A stretch of DNA of 43,051 nt from Bacillota bacterium. Its GTDB lineage: Bacteria > Bacillota > UBA4882 > UBA8346. The stretch covers positions 1-43,051 of the forward strand of contig JAEZJQ010000065.1 in NCBI GenBank assembly GCA_023436305.1, written 5' to 3'. The notes beneath the pieces are model-generated. The model saw only the letters and a program-made list of their open reading frames with translations. It did not search any database and was not told the DNA's origin. Position numbers and translations under genes: made by a program. Below are positions 33,973 through 42,614 of the stretch, in pieces (position 1 is the first letter of the stretch; every line of letters starts with the position of its first letter).

Positions 33973-35514
33973 ATGCGGGGGTTTCAGCAGAGTTTTTTTA
34001 ATCTCGGTTTATTGATTTGGGGTTTCATTTTTCTCAGTCCGGTTCTGGCTTTCGATTTCAACACTCTCACACCGGCATTGAAAATCGTGTCGGTGGCCTG
34101 CGGGTCCAAACATAGCCTGATCCTGCTTAACGATGGTACGGTCTGGGGTTGTGGCGCCAATGAATACGGGCAATTAGGGGATAACCGTGGAGTCAATCAC
34201 CGGGTACCGGTGAAGATACCGGGACTCGTGGATGTAACGACGATTGCTTGTGGGGCTAACTTTTCACTGGCGCTAAAAAAGGATGGCACGGTTTGGGGTT
34301 GGGGTTTAAACGAGAATGGGCTGCTTTGGGGAACAGGAAATGTCCCGGTTAAAATTCCGGGATTAAAAAACATTACTTTTATAGTTTGTGGCCCAAGTCA
34401 TGCTTTTGCGGTCAAAAAAGACGGCACGGTCTGGGGTTGGGGCTCCAATCGATTTGGGCAGTTGGGGGATGGGACCTACCAAGACCACAAGCTCCCGTTC
34501 CAGATCGAGGGGTTAAAGAAAGTCAAGACCATTGCTTGCGGAACCAAGCATACAGCCATTGTAAAAATGGACGGGACTTTATGGGTGTGGGGCTCCAATG
34601 ATTCCGGCCAGTTGGGTGACGGAACCCGGGTGTCCCAATTAAAACCGGTTCCGGTCTCGGAGCTTTCGGGGATTGTAGGGGTCGCTTGCGGTTCGGAGCA
34701 TACTGTAGCCTTAAAAAAGGATGGAAGTGTTTTAAGCTGGGGGGCCAATGGTTCCGGGCAACTGGGGGACGGGACCAAGACTGAAAAGCTCCAGCCCGTT
34801 CAGGTAACAAGGTTGGGGGAGGCCGCAGCCGTTGCCGGTGGGTCGAACTTTAATTTGGCCCTCAAAAAGGATGGGACGCTGTGGGGTTGGGGATCGGATA
34901 GTTTTGGCGAGTTGGGAGACGTCAAAGCCGTAGAAAGCATGGACAAATGCATTCCCTGCTGCGGAAAAAATAACATCTACTATTATGATAAACCTGAGCC
35001 GGTTCCGGTGACGGAAGGTACGGGAGTGGCTATCATCGCTTGCGGCGAATCCTTTGCCATGATGGTGAAGGATGATGGGACCATTTGGAGTTGGGGTTTG
35101 AATAATTACGGGCAACTGGCGGAGGGGTCGGTAATCGATCGCCTCGCCCCGGCGCAAAATTTTTATGGAAGGATCGTGGGGAAAATGGTATTACAATATC
35201 AAAATATCACGGCAGATCGGGCCAGGGCCAGGCTGGATCAGGAAAAAGATGTCTTCCTGCTGGATGTCCGAGCACCGGAGGAATTCCGGCAAAAACACCT
35301 GCGGAATAGCCAATTGATTCCCGCGGATCGATTGGAGAATGAAGTTCAAACCAGAATTTCGGATAAAAATACCCCGATCCTGGTTTACTGTAAAGGGGGG
35401 ACCCGGAGCGCCAAAGCCGCGGATATTTTAATCCGGCTTGGGTATCAAAATGTCAGTAATCTGCTGGATGGAATTGATGGCTGGCCGTATGAGACCGTGA
35501 GCAGTGGACAATGA
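33973..35514 (+). CDS. secreted RCC1-repeat protein fused to a rhodanese domain
   Basis: 513 residues: signal peptide (1-28), about seven RCC1 repeats (about 33-405, each with DGTVWGWG...GQLGDG-type motifs) forming a beta-propeller, and a C-terminal rhodanese domain (about 410-513). The rhodanese loop is VYCKGGTRS with Cys473, complete for sulfur transfer. A repeat near residue 325 holds an insert with CIPCC that could bind metal. RCC1 propellers in bacteria are usually secreted and of unknown role; an external rhodanese attached to one is uncommon. ATG 33973 (AAAGGA upstream) is chosen over the upstream TTG because a normal signal peptide results. Followed by a terminator. Confidence 0.85.
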   Translation: MRGFQQSFFNLGLLIWGFIFLSPVLAFDFNTLTPALKIVSVACGSKHSLILLNDGTVWGCGANEYGQLGDNRGVNHRVPVKIPGLVDVTTIACGANFSLALKKDGTVWGWGLNENGLLWGTGNVPVKIPGLKNITFIVCGPSHAFAVKKDGTVWGWGSNRFGQLGDGTYQDHKLPFQIEGLKKVKTIACGTKHTAIVKMDGTLWVWGSNDSGQLGDGTRVSQLKPVPVSELSGIVGVACGSEHTVALKKDGSVLSWGANGSGQLGDGTKTEKLQPVQVTRLGEAAAVAGGSNFNLALKKDGTLWGWGSDSFGELGDVKAVESMDKCIPCCGKNNIYYYDKPEPVPVTEGTGVAIIACGESFAMMVKDDGTIWSWGLNNYGQLAEGSVIDRLAPAQNFYGRIVGKMVLQYQNITADRARARLDQEKDVFLLDVRAPEEFRQKHLRNSQLIPADRLENEVQTRISDKNTPILVYCKGGTRSAKAADILIRLGYQNVSNLLDGIDGWPYETVSSGQ

Positions 35515-35576
35515 ATAGTGAATAATGTGGGGTACCGAACCTTGTTTTTCTTTTGAGATAAATCAATAAAATTTTA

Positions 35577-35617
35577 AAGCGGTATGTCTGTATAAATAGA
35601 CATACTGCTTTTTTATT
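35577..35617 (+). terminator. terminator after the RCC1-rhodanese gene
   Basis: AAGCGGTATGTCT and AGACATACTGCTT pair with one G-T around GTATAAAT, then TTTTTATT. Confidence 0.85.
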
Positions 35618-35946
35618 CGATTCGACTTATTAAGCGATTACTCAAGAAAAACTCGAGTCGTTGCTCAATCGTTTAAAGTTACCCTTAATAAAGCAATTAA
35701 CGAACTGTCCAAATTGCATCTATCGCAATGGCCTGCGGATCAACTGCAGGCTTTTTGCTTTGAAGTTTCGCTTCCATAATTATTCTTGATAACAAATAAT
35801 GTGTTTTACGCATCAAATTGGACAACTATAAATATATTGATACTAAAAAGGAGGTGATTCATTTGTTGATTTTTAAAGCATGGATCCCACCGTGATTCAT
35901 TTTGTGTAAATAATTGAATAATTTTCGTAAGAGGGGAGGTCTTTCA
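35618..35946. other. intergenic region with a second terminator
   Basis: A frame from about 35618 to TAA 35777 reads as protein (SDYSRKTRVVAQSFKVTLNK) without start or ribosome site, probably a gene tail. GCCTGC/GCAGGC with TTTTT at 35730-35757 forms a second terminator inside it. GGGGAGG for the next gene ends the region. Confidence 0.35.
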
Positions 35947-38604
35947 TTGGATTTTAAATTAGTTGCTATCTTATTGGTAATTCCATTGTTATTATTTATC
36001 CCCGTGCCGATGATTGATTCGGTCAATCCCAATTTCGGATTAAATAACGAAGTGGTCAATGTGGTTATCAATGGAGATAAATTTGATAATAAGGCAACTG
36101 TTAAACTGGTGAAGCCCGGGGAAGCTGATATAATTGCCACCGATGTGAAGGTTATTTCCAAAAAGCAACTTAGTTGTTCCTTTGATTTACACGGCCAAGC
36201 AGTGGGAAAATGGTATTTAATTGTTGCCAACCGGAGCCGATTCGCCAAGAAAGATAAAACTGCCACATTGGTTGAGGCCTTCACTATCCAATACCCGGCG
36301 CCAACTTTATCCGTGATTGAACCCAATCATGGCCTTAACTCTGAAGCCAAGTCCGCTAATTTGACCGGTACAGGGTTCCGGGCCGGGGCTAAGGTTGTTT
36401 TCTATAAAGGGAATCAAAGTGTTGAAGCCGCGGATGTGACAGTGATTTCCTCCACCCAGATTACCTCCCGGTTCAATCTCGAAAAAGCCGAACCCGGAAT
36501 CTATAATGTAATCATCACCAATGATGACGGGAAATCCGGCTCCCTGGACGGTGGATTTGAAATTCAATACCCCGAACCCACCGTATCAGAAATCGAACCC
36601 AGTCAGGGGTTGAACACAGAAACAGTCACCGTTAACTTTACCGGGACGGATTTCCGGGCCGGGGCCACGGTTGAACTGAAGGCCGGTAATCAAGTAATTG
36701 AGGCCACGGATGTCGAGGTCGTATCCGATACCCAAATCACCGTAGTATTTGATCTGACGGGCGAGACTCCGGGAATCTATGATGTAATTGTAACCAATGA
36801 TGATGAAAAGTCAGGTTCGCTAGACGGTGGATTTGTAATTGAATTTCCCAAGCCAACCATAGCAGAGATCGAATCTGGACAAGGGTTGAACACGGAAACA
36901 GTCGCCGTAAACCTTATCGGGACGGATTTTCGGGCCGGGGCCACGGTTGAACTGAAAGCCGGGGATCAAGTTATTGGGGCCACGGATGTCGAGGTCGTAT
37001 CCGATACTCAAATCACCGCAGTGTTTGAACTGACGGGCGAGACTCCGGGAATTTATGATGTAATTGTAACCAATGATGATGAAAAGTCAGGTTCGCTGGA
37101 CGGTGGATTTGTAATTGAATTTCCCGAACCAACCATAGCAGAGATCGAACCTGGACAAGTGTTGAACACGGAAACAGTCACCGTTAAGCTTACCGGGACG
37201 GATTTCCGGGCCGGGACCACGGTTGAACTGAAGGCCGGAGAACAAGTAATTGGGGCCACGGATGTTGAGGTCGTATCCGATACTCAGATCGCCGCAGTAT
37301 TTGATCTGATGGGTGAGAATCCTGGAACCTACGATGTAATCGTCACTAATGATGACGGGAAAACCGGCATGTTGGATGGGGGATTTGAGATTACGGCAGA
37401 GCCAATTGATTCGGCCGCTACCACTGAAGATTCGGCTGTTACCACTGAAGAATCGGATGTCGCTACTGAAGATTCGGATGTTACCACTGAAGACTCGGAT
37501 GTCGCTGCAGAAGATTCGGATGTTACCACCGAAGACTTGGATGTCGCTGCTGAAGATTCTGATGTTACCACTGAAGACTCGGATGTCGTTACTGAAGATT
37601 CGGCTGCTACCACTGAAGACTCGGATGTCGCTGCAGAAGATTCTGATGTTACCACCGAAGACTCGGATGTCGCTGCAGAAGATTCTGATGTTGCCACCGA
37701 AGACTCGGATGTCGCTGCAGAAGATTCTGATGTTACCACAGAAGACTCGGATGTATCTGCAGAAGATTCTGATGTTACCACAGAAGACTCGGATGTCGCT
37801 TCTGAAGATTCTGATGTTACCACTGAAGACTCGGATGTAACTGCAGAAGATTCTGATGTTACCACCGAAGACTCGGATGTCGCTGCAGAAGATTCTGATG
37901 TTACTACCGAAGACTCGGATGTCGCTGCTGAAGATTCGGCTGTTACCACTGAAGACTCGGATGGTACTGCAGAAGATTCCGATGTTACCACCGAAGACTC
38001 GGATGTCGCTACAGAAGATTCTGATGTTACTACCGAAGACTCGGATGTCGCTGCAGAAGATTCGGATGTTACCACTGAAGACTCGGATGCCGCTGCTGAA
38101 GAGTCAGATGTTATCGCTGAAGACTCGGATGTCGCTGCAGAAGACTCGGATGTTACCACTGAAGACTCGGATGTTGCTATTGAAGATTCGGCTGTTGCCG
38201 TCCAGGAATTGAACAAGCAATTAAAACCGATTTTCTTTGATTTTGACCAATTTGAGATTCGCCCCGACCAAATCCCGGTACTTGAGGAAAATGTAAAAAT
38301 CCTTAATGAAAATCCCGGCCTTTACATTTTGCTGGGTGGTCATACCGATGAAAGGGGTACTCGGGAATATAATCGTAAACTTTCGGAAAAACGCGCCGAG
38401 GCTATCAAACAGTTTTTAGTGGAAAAAGGGATTGATTCATCCCAAATATCGGTTTATGCATATGGAGAGGATCACCCCGTCAAAAAAGGCCACGATGAGT
38501 CGTCTTGGTCGTATAATCGAAGAGTTGATATTTTGGTGTGGGAGTCACCGCCGGACAGAGAACAGGGATTGATAAAGATTAATTCCGATGGGGAAGAGGA
38601 CTAA
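35947..38604 (+). CDS. surface protein: TIG-like repeats, acidic heptads, OmpA/Pal domain
   Basis: 885 residues. TTG 35947 has GGGGAGG seven bases upstream. An N-terminal hydrophobic segment (about 4-18) is a signal or anchor. Five TIG/IPT-like beta repeats follow (about 20-483), four of them 92 residues long and three nearly identical. Next are 37 unbroken heptads of the type EDSDVTT/EDSDVAA (residues 494-752). The C-terminus is an OmpA/Pal domain (about 757-870): PIFFDFDQFEIRPDQIPVL, GGHTDERGTREYN, LSEKRAEAIKQFL and SYNRRVDI, with the Asp and Arg that bind diaminopimelate in peptidoglycan. It probably anchors a long adhesive stalk to the wall. OmpA domains suggest a diderm envelope or a wall-anchoring use. 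Terminator at 38614. Confidence 0.88.
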   Translation: MDFKLVAILLVIPLLLFIPVPMIDSVNPNFGLNNEVVNVVINGDKFDNKATVKLVKPGEADIIATDVKVISKKQLSCSFDLHGQAVGKWYLIVANRSRFAKKDKTATLVEAFTIQYPAPTLSVIEPNHGLNSEAKSANLTGTGFRAGAKVVFYKGNQSVEAADVTVISSTQITSRFNLEKAEPGIYNVIITNDDGKSGSLDGGFEIQYPEPTVSEIEPSQGLNTETVTVNFTGTDFRAGATVELKAGNQVIEATDVEVVSDTQITVVFDLTGETPGIYDVIVTNDDEKSGSLDGGFVIEFPKPTIAEIESGQGLNTETVAVNLIGTDFRAGATVELKAGDQVIGATDVEVVSDTQITAVFELTGETPGIYDVIVTNDDEKSGSLDGGFVIEFPEPTIAEIEPGQVLNTETVTVKLTGTDFRAGTTVELKAGEQVIGATDVEVVSDTQIAAVFDLMGENPGTYDVIVTNDDGKTGMLDGGFEITAEPIDSAATTEDSAVTTEESDVATEDSDVTTEDSDVAAEDSDVTTEDLDVAAEDSDVTTEDSDVVTEDSAATTEDSDVAAEDSDVTTEDSDVAAEDSDVATEDSDVAAEDSDVTTEDSDVSAEDSDVTTEDSDVASEDSDVTTEDSDVTAEDSDVTTEDSDVAAEDSDVTTEDSDVAAEDSAVTTEDSDGTAEDSDVTTEDSDVATEDSDVTTEDSDVAAEDSDVTTEDSDAAAEESDVIAEDSDVAAEDSDVTTEDSDVAIEDSAVAVQELNKQLKPIFFDFDQFEIRPDQIPVLEENVKILNENPGLYILLGGHTDERGTREYNRKLSEKRAEAIKQFLVEKGIDSSQISVYAYGEDHPVKKGHDESSWSYNRRVDILVWESPPDREQGLIKINSDGEED
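36292..37395 (+). repeat. four 276 bp TIG-like repeats
   Basis: Units start at 36292, 36568, 36844 and 37120. Units 2-4 share long identical DNA blocks (for example GTCGTATCCGATAC), so expansion was recent. A divergent fifth unit precedes them. Confidence 0.85.
37426..38202 (+). repeat. 37 x 21 bp in-frame tandem repeat
   Basis: Exactly 777 bases. Each 21-mer encodes Glu-Asp-Ser-Asp-Val plus two small residues, alternating TT and AA, so a 42 bp higher-order unit is also visible. All other frames stay open through it, which creates false genes on both strands. Confidence 0.95.
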
Positions 38605-38613
38605 AAAAATAAT

Positions 38614-38657
38614 AAAAAATCAAAGCCCGTGGAATATCCCATGGGCTTTGATTTTTA
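38614..38657. terminator. bidirectional terminator
   Basis: AAAAATCAAAGCCC and GGGCTTTGATTTTT form the stem; T-rich on both strands. Confidence 0.85.
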
Positions 38658-38730
38658 AGTTGATGGCGGTGTAAGTTTTTTGCAAACCATCAGCCAGTTC
38701 ATTGATCAGGTTGACGGATTGTTGTAATAT

Positions 38731-38763
38731 AAAAATCAAAAGCCCCAGTAATCAGGGCTTTTG
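38731..38763 (-). terminator. terminator of the small membrane-protein pair
   Basis: CAAAAGCCC and GGGCTTTTG pair around a nine-base loop; on the minus strand GATTTTTAT follows. Seven bases past the stop of 38771-38908. Confidence 0.75.
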
Positions 38764-38770
38764 AAAGATA

Positions 38771-38908
38771 TTATTTTTTATTCTTTGCGGCTTCTTTTTC
38801 GGTTTTCTGCATCTTTTGAGAGGATATATCACAATAGGCTAAGAAACCGATTCCGCCGAAAAGTACCAAACCGATACCTACAAGTATTAGAACAGTTGTA
38901 ATTGGCAT
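38771..38908 (-). CDS. small single-pass membrane protein
   Basis: 45 residues: MPITTVLILVGIGLVLFGGI opens a membrane helix, then a basic tail (KMQKTEKEAAKNKK). GGGAGG lies five bases before ATG 38908. It is 22 bases after the gene at 38931-39335 and shares its terminator, so the two form an operon. Function unknown. Confidence 0.65.
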   Translation of the reverse strand: MPITTVLILVGIGLVLFGGIGFLAYCDISSQKMQKTEKEAAKNKK

Positions 38909-38930
38909 TTTGACCTCCCGATTATTTATT

Positions 38931-39335
38931 TTAATAGTCTGAAGTTATCATCGGGGGATCGGGTTCTTGTAAAGAAGTTTTAGATAAACGATAAAACATT
39001 ATAAATAGAACAATCACCATCATCGCGGTATATAAGTTGAGTGTATCGGTAAAATCCGGGTAGGTTGCTTTATAGTCGCCAATCCAACGAAGTAACTTGG
39101 ATTTAAATATTAATAATAGAGTTGGTTTAGCCAAAAAAGCCCGATAATTCGGCTGCTGTTCCGTAAGAAAAAGAGTTTGGCTGTCGAGGCTGGATAAAGA
39201 AAGGTGGCTGGGGATAAAATTAGTATATTTAAGGTTTTGAGAATTATTTAAAGGGCTGAATACGGATAATATCAACCCAAAAATCATTAAGCCAATTACC
39301 CATTTCTGATGAACTGTAAACGGCTTCAGCCTCAT
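38931..39335 (-). CDS. two-helix membrane protein
   Basis: 134 residues with membrane helices near 12-28 (VIGLMIFGLILSVFSP) and 100-116 (LYTAMMVIVLFIMFY), and a predicted external loop of about 70 residues between them. No family recognised. GGAGG precedes ATG 39335 by seven bases. First gene of a two-gene operon. Confidence 0.65.
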   Translation of the reverse strand: MRLKPFTVHQKWVIGLMIFGLILSVFSPLNNSQNLKYTNFIPSHLSLSSLDSQTLFLTEQQPNYRAFLAKPTLLLIFKSKLLRWIGDYKATYPDFTDTLNLYTAMMVIVLFIMFYRLSKTSLQEPDPPMITSDY

Positions 39336-39709
39336 CCCCGTCCCTCCTTCTTGGTGAAATTATACCATAGATTCGTTAGAGGACGAATAATTAATTTATC
39401 GAAAAACGAAATCTCTAGGAAACAAATAGCGATAAATCCAATTTACAATTGTTCCCGCATATCGAATGCAATTCTCTTTTTTGTAAGGGAAATACCAAAA
39501 ATACTTTTACTCAACGTTCCCATTTGAAAAACAGGAATAAATACTGTTGACGAAGATAAGACTGCGAGTATGATTTCATTTCCGGAGGGATTTTTTTAAG
39601 AAAAGTGGACAAGCGGACTGTGATGGAGAGTTACATAATTAAACTCACATTATATCATATTAGTCCAATTTTCCGCAAGGATTTGCACAAATTTAACCGG
39701 AAATCGGAT
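39336..39709. other. intergenic, nothing recognised
   Basis: AT-rich; short inverted repeats such as ATTCGT...ACGAAT near 39370 only. No gene seen. Confidence 0.4.
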
Positions 39710-39738
39710 TTGGTGAAAACGCCGGTACGTATTATAAT
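39710..39738 (+). promoter_or_regulatory. promoter of the iorAB leader
   Basis: TTGGTG at 39710, a 17-base spacer, TATAAT at 39733. Expected start near 39745, about 335 bases before iorA. Confidence 0.6.
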
Positions 39739-39771
39739 TATAATATAAACAGTAAATAAATCAAGCAATGA

Positions 39772-39927
39772 GGCGAGTCCAATGAGCTAGAGTCTTGGAG
39801 AAACCCAAATTTATTGAAAGTGGTGAGTCCAATGGACAAGTAAGCCCGTACTCTAAATACTTTTTAGAAAGCGGTGAGTCCAAAAGGCAAGTCATGGTAG
39901 CCTCGGAATAAAATATTTGATTGAAAG
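39772..39927 (+). repeat. three 50-56 bp leader repeats
   Basis: Units begin GGCGAGTCCAATGAGCTAG (39772), GGTGAGTCCAATGGACAAG (39822) and GGTGAGTCCAAAAGGCAAG (39873), and all end in a T-rich stretch followed by GAAAG. Starts agree well and interiors differ, more like tandem RNA elements than simple slippage repeats. In unit 2 GTCC-AAT-GGAC can form a hairpin. Confidence 0.65.
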
Positions 39928-39945
39928 GACGATATATAGTATGCG

Positions 39946-39980
39946 AAAAACCTCTCGAAAGCTGAGAGGTTTTTTGTTTT
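39946..39980 (+). terminator. terminator in the iorAB leader
   Basis: AAAACCTCTC and GAGAGGTTTT pair around a short loop, then TTGTTTT. It lies between the leader repeats and the iorA ribosome site, so it could act as an attenuator. Confidence 0.75.
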
Positions 39981-40078
39981 GGGTGTGTCATTTTTTAATT
40001 TTTACCCTTTCCTTTGACAACCTACAATCATTCAAATATAATTATCATAAAGTTACATATCTATTCAGGAGGTCTTCC

Positions 40079-41827
40079 ATGAAACAACTCATGCTCGGCA
40101 ATGAAGCGGTAGCCCGAGGCGCGTATGAAGCCGGTGTAACAGTCGCCACGGCTTATCCAGGCACTCCCAGTACGGAAATCACTGAAAATCTCGCCAAATA
40201 TAATGATATATATTCTGAATGGTCCCCCAATGAAAAAGTGGCGCTGGAGGTGGCGGTGGGTTCGGCCATTGCCGGGGCGCGGTCCATTTGTTCCATGAAA
40301 CACGTGGGGTTGAATGTGGCTGCGGATCCGTTATTTACAGCCTCTTATACCGGGGTGAACGGTGGACTGGTGATTATGGTGGCGGACGATCCCGGCATGC
40401 ACAGTTCCCAAAATGAACAGGACAGCCGGTTTTACGCCCGGGCTTCCAAGACGCCCATGTTGGAACCGGCAGACAGCCAGGAGTGTAAAGACTATGTGAA
40501 ACGGGCGTTTGAATTGAGTGAGCAATTCGATGCGCCGGTAATCGTCAGACTCTCCACACGGATTGCCCATTCCCAGAGTGTGGTGGAAATAGGTGAGAAG
40601 ACGGCCTTTCAAATCAAGGATTACTGCAAAAATCCGGATAAATATGTAATGATGCCGGCCATGGCCCGAAAACGCCATGGGGAAGTGGAAAAACGTATGG
40701 CTGCTTTGCGGGAGTTCGCCGATACCTCTGATATTAACCAGATCGAATGGAGCGGTAAAGATGTAGGGGTAATCACCAGCGGCATCGCTTACCAGTACGC
40801 CAAAGAGGCTTTTGGGGAGGGCGTTTCATATCTTAAACTCGGTATGGTATATCCCTTGCCGGAAAAATTAATCACTGATTTCGCTAAAGAGGTTAAAACC
40901 TTATATGTAGTGGAAGAGCTGGAACCATTCATCGAAGACCATATTAAGAAACTGGGTATCCCGGTACGGGGTAAGGAATTATTACCCGTAATGGGGGAAT
41001 TAAGCGTTCAACTCATCAAGGAAAAGATTTTAGGGATAAAAACCGAAGTCAAACCCGCCGGCTCCGAACCGGTCCCCGTCCGGCCGCCGGTGATGTGTCC
41101 GGGATGTCCGCACCGGGGGACGTTTTATGTATTGAAAAAGCAAAAATTGAATGTCAGCGGTGATATCGGGTGTTATACATTGGGAGCGCTGCCGCCCATG
41201 GAGTCTGTGGATACCAGTATCTGTATGGGGGCCAGTGTTAGCGCCGCCCATGGTATGGATAAGGCGCGGGGCACGGAATTTGCCCGTAAGACGGTGGCGG
41301 TGGTAGGTGACTCCACTTTCATCCATTCCGGAATTACCGGCCTCATCGACATCGTCTATAATAAAGGAACTTCCACGGTGATCATTCTTGACAACTCCAT
41401 CACCGGCATGACCGGCCATCAGCACAATCCGGCCACCGGATATACCATCAAGGGTGAACCCACCCGGCAGCTTGATCTGGTGATGCTGGCCAAAGCGGTG
41501 GGGATTGACCGGGTACGAGTGGCGGACCCATTCGATATCAAAGAATTTGAACAGGTGGTCAAAGAGGAGATCGCAGCGGAAGAACCGTCGGTCATTATCG
41601 CTCAGCGTCCCTGCGCGCTGTTAAAGAATGTGAAATACGAAGGCGTTCAAAGTATCGATCAAGATAAATGCAGGAAGTGCCGCATGTGCCTTCGGATCGG
41701 TTGCCCGGCCATAGTGGACCGGGGAGATGCAATTGAGATCAACGAAGCGCTTTGCGTGGGTTGCCGGTTGTGTTCAAAATTATGCAGTGCGAATGCGATT
41801 AAGAAAGTGGGTGGCGGCAATGAATAA
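40079..41827 (+). CDS. iorA: indolepyruvate:ferredoxin oxidoreductase, alpha subunit
   Basis: 582 residues. With IorB it decarboxylates aryl-pyruvates (from Trp, Phe, Tyr) to aryl-acetyl-CoA and reduces ferredoxin, an oxygen-sensitive fermentation step. The N-terminal pyrimidine domain has GNEAVARGAYEAGV and AYPGTPSTEI; the TPP-binding domain has VMCPGCPHRG, GDIGCYTLG and GDSTFIHSG...LDNSITGMTGHQ. The C-terminus carries two ferredoxin clusters, CRKCRMCLRIGCP and CVGCRLCSKLC. In the second motif the usual fourth ligand position Cys-Pro is Cys-Ser. ATG 40079 follows AGGAGG; upstream in-frame codons run through the terminator and are not coding. Overlaps iorB by eight bases. Confidence 0.96.
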   Translation: MKQLMLGNEAVARGAYEAGVTVATAYPGTPSTEITENLAKYNDIYSEWSPNEKVALEVAVGSAIAGARSICSMKHVGLNVAADPLFTASYTGVNGGLVIMVADDPGMHSSQNEQDSRFYARASKTPMLEPADSQECKDYVKRAFELSEQFDAPVIVRLSTRIAHSQSVVEIGEKTAFQIKDYCKNPDKYVMMPAMARKRHGEVEKRMAALREFADTSDINQIEWSGKDVGVITSGIAYQYAKEAFGEGVSYLKLGMVYPLPEKLITDFAKEVKTLYVVEELEPFIEDHIKKLGIPVRGKELLPVMGELSVQLIKEKILGIKTEVKPAGSEPVPVRPPVMCPGCPHRGTFYVLKKQKLNVSGDIGCYTLGALPPMESVDTSICMGASVSAAHGMDKARGTEFARKTVAVVGDSTFIHSGITGLIDIVYNKGTSTVIILDNSITGMTGHQHNPATGYTIKGEPTRQLDLVMLAKAVGIDRVRVADPFDIKEFEQVVKEEIAAEEPSVIIAQRPCALLKNVKYEGVQSIDQDKCRKCRMCLRIGCPAIVDRGDAIEINEALCVGCRLCSKLCSANAIKKVGGGNE

Positions 41828-42395
41828 ATTAAATATCATGATCGTGGGCGTCGGTGGACAGGGAACACTTCTGGCGAGCAGGGTTCTGGGTAATGTGGCT
41901 TTAAAGAAAAACTTCGATGTTAAAGTTTCCGAGGTTCATGGTATGGCTCAGCGGGGGGGCAGCGTAGTCACCTATGTGAAAATGGGGTCCAAGGTCTTTT
42001 CGCCGTTAATTGAAAAAGGAGAGGCCGATGTGATCCTGGCTTTTGAACAGATGGAAGCTTTGCGTTGGGCGGATTATCTCAAAGAGGGCGGGGACATTAT
42101 CATCAACGAACAGCGGATCGACCCCATGCCGGTGATTACCGGAAAGGCCAAATACCCGGAACGGATTATTCAGAAATTGAATGAACGGTTCAAGAATACG
42201 ATGACCATTGATGCTTTGAAGATTGCCAAGGAGTGTGGCAATATCAAGGCGATTAATATTGTGTTATTAGGGCTGTTGGCCAAATCCATCGATATTGCCA
42301 AGGAAGTTTGGCTGGAGGCCATCCGGGAAGTGGTTCCGGCTAAGGTGCTGGAAGTTAATTTGAAAGCATTTGAAGCAGGATATAAACATTCGTAA
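41820..42395 (+). CDS. iorB: indolepyruvate:ferredoxin oxidoreductase, beta subunit
   Basis: 191 residues of the gamma-type pyruvate-oxidoreductase domain: IMIVGVGGQGTLLASRVLG, VSEVHGMAQRGGSVVTYVK and GEADVILAFEQMEALRW. It is the second subunit of IorAB. ATG 41820 lies within the last codons of iorA (ATGAATAA), so its translation is probably coupled; a weak GTGGG is the only ribosome-like site. Confidence 0.95.
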   Translation: MNKLNIMIVGVGGQGTLLASRVLGNVALKKNFDVKVSEVHGMAQRGGSVVTYVKMGSKVFSPLIEKGEADVILAFEQMEALRWADYLKEGGDIIINEQRIDPMPVITGKAKYPERIIQKLNERFKNTMTIDALKIAKECGNIKAINIVLLGLLAKSIDIAKEVWLEAIREVVPAKVLEVNLKAFEAGYKHS

Positions 42396-42426
42396 AGATT
42401 GACATAAAATTTATTAAACGGTTGAG

Positions 42427-42460
42427 AACTCTGCAGTTTTGATAAGGCAGAGTTTTTTAT
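42427..42460 (+). terminator. terminator of iorAB
   Basis: AACTCTGC and GCAGAGTT with a 12-base loop, then TTTTATTT. Confidence 0.8.
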
Positions 42461-42614
42461 TTAGGAATTGCCACTGGTTGGAGACGGTTATTTCAATTTC
42501 ATTCAAACATTTAAGTATACCCGGCATTACTGTGGACCATCTAAGCATCCTCCAGCCTCTTGCCACTCGTGTTGAATAACATGGAGTTAAAAGGCAGGTT
42601 ACCGGTCTGAAAGA
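42461..42614. other. intergenic, no clear gene
   Basis: Spacer between the iorAB terminator and the 42 bp array. A 69-codon minus-strand frame reaches from the first array unit to 42414, but it crosses the iorAB terminator and starts inside the repeat, so I do not call it. Confidence 0.4.

Noticed and set aside
35618..35779. Plus-strand frame between two terminators
   Set aside because: Protein-like but without any start codon or ribosome site; treated as a likely gene tail within the intergenic entry.
37349..38212. Two plus-strand frames of repeated Leu-Lys-Thr-Arg-Met
   Set aside because: Shadow frames of the same heptad array, without starts or coding signals of their own.
37329..38216. 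295-codon Ser-rich frame on the minus strand
   Set aside because: It is produced by the 21 bp repeat on the plus strand; every frame stays open when a repeat length is a multiple of three. No ribosome site and no matching homologous domain.
39772..39860. TRAP-type binding site (spaced GAG/TAG triplets) for tryptophan control
   Set aside because: GAG and TAG triplets occur but not at the regular two- to three-base spacing TRAP needs.
39772..39927. Short CRISPR-like array before iorA
   Set aside because: Only three units, whose conserved heads are short and whose interiors are not spacers of regular length; promoter and terminator context fits a leader.
39761..39991. 76-codon minus-strand frame
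   Set aside because: It crosses the leader repeats and terminator; its CPLDSPLS repetition reflects the DNA repeats.
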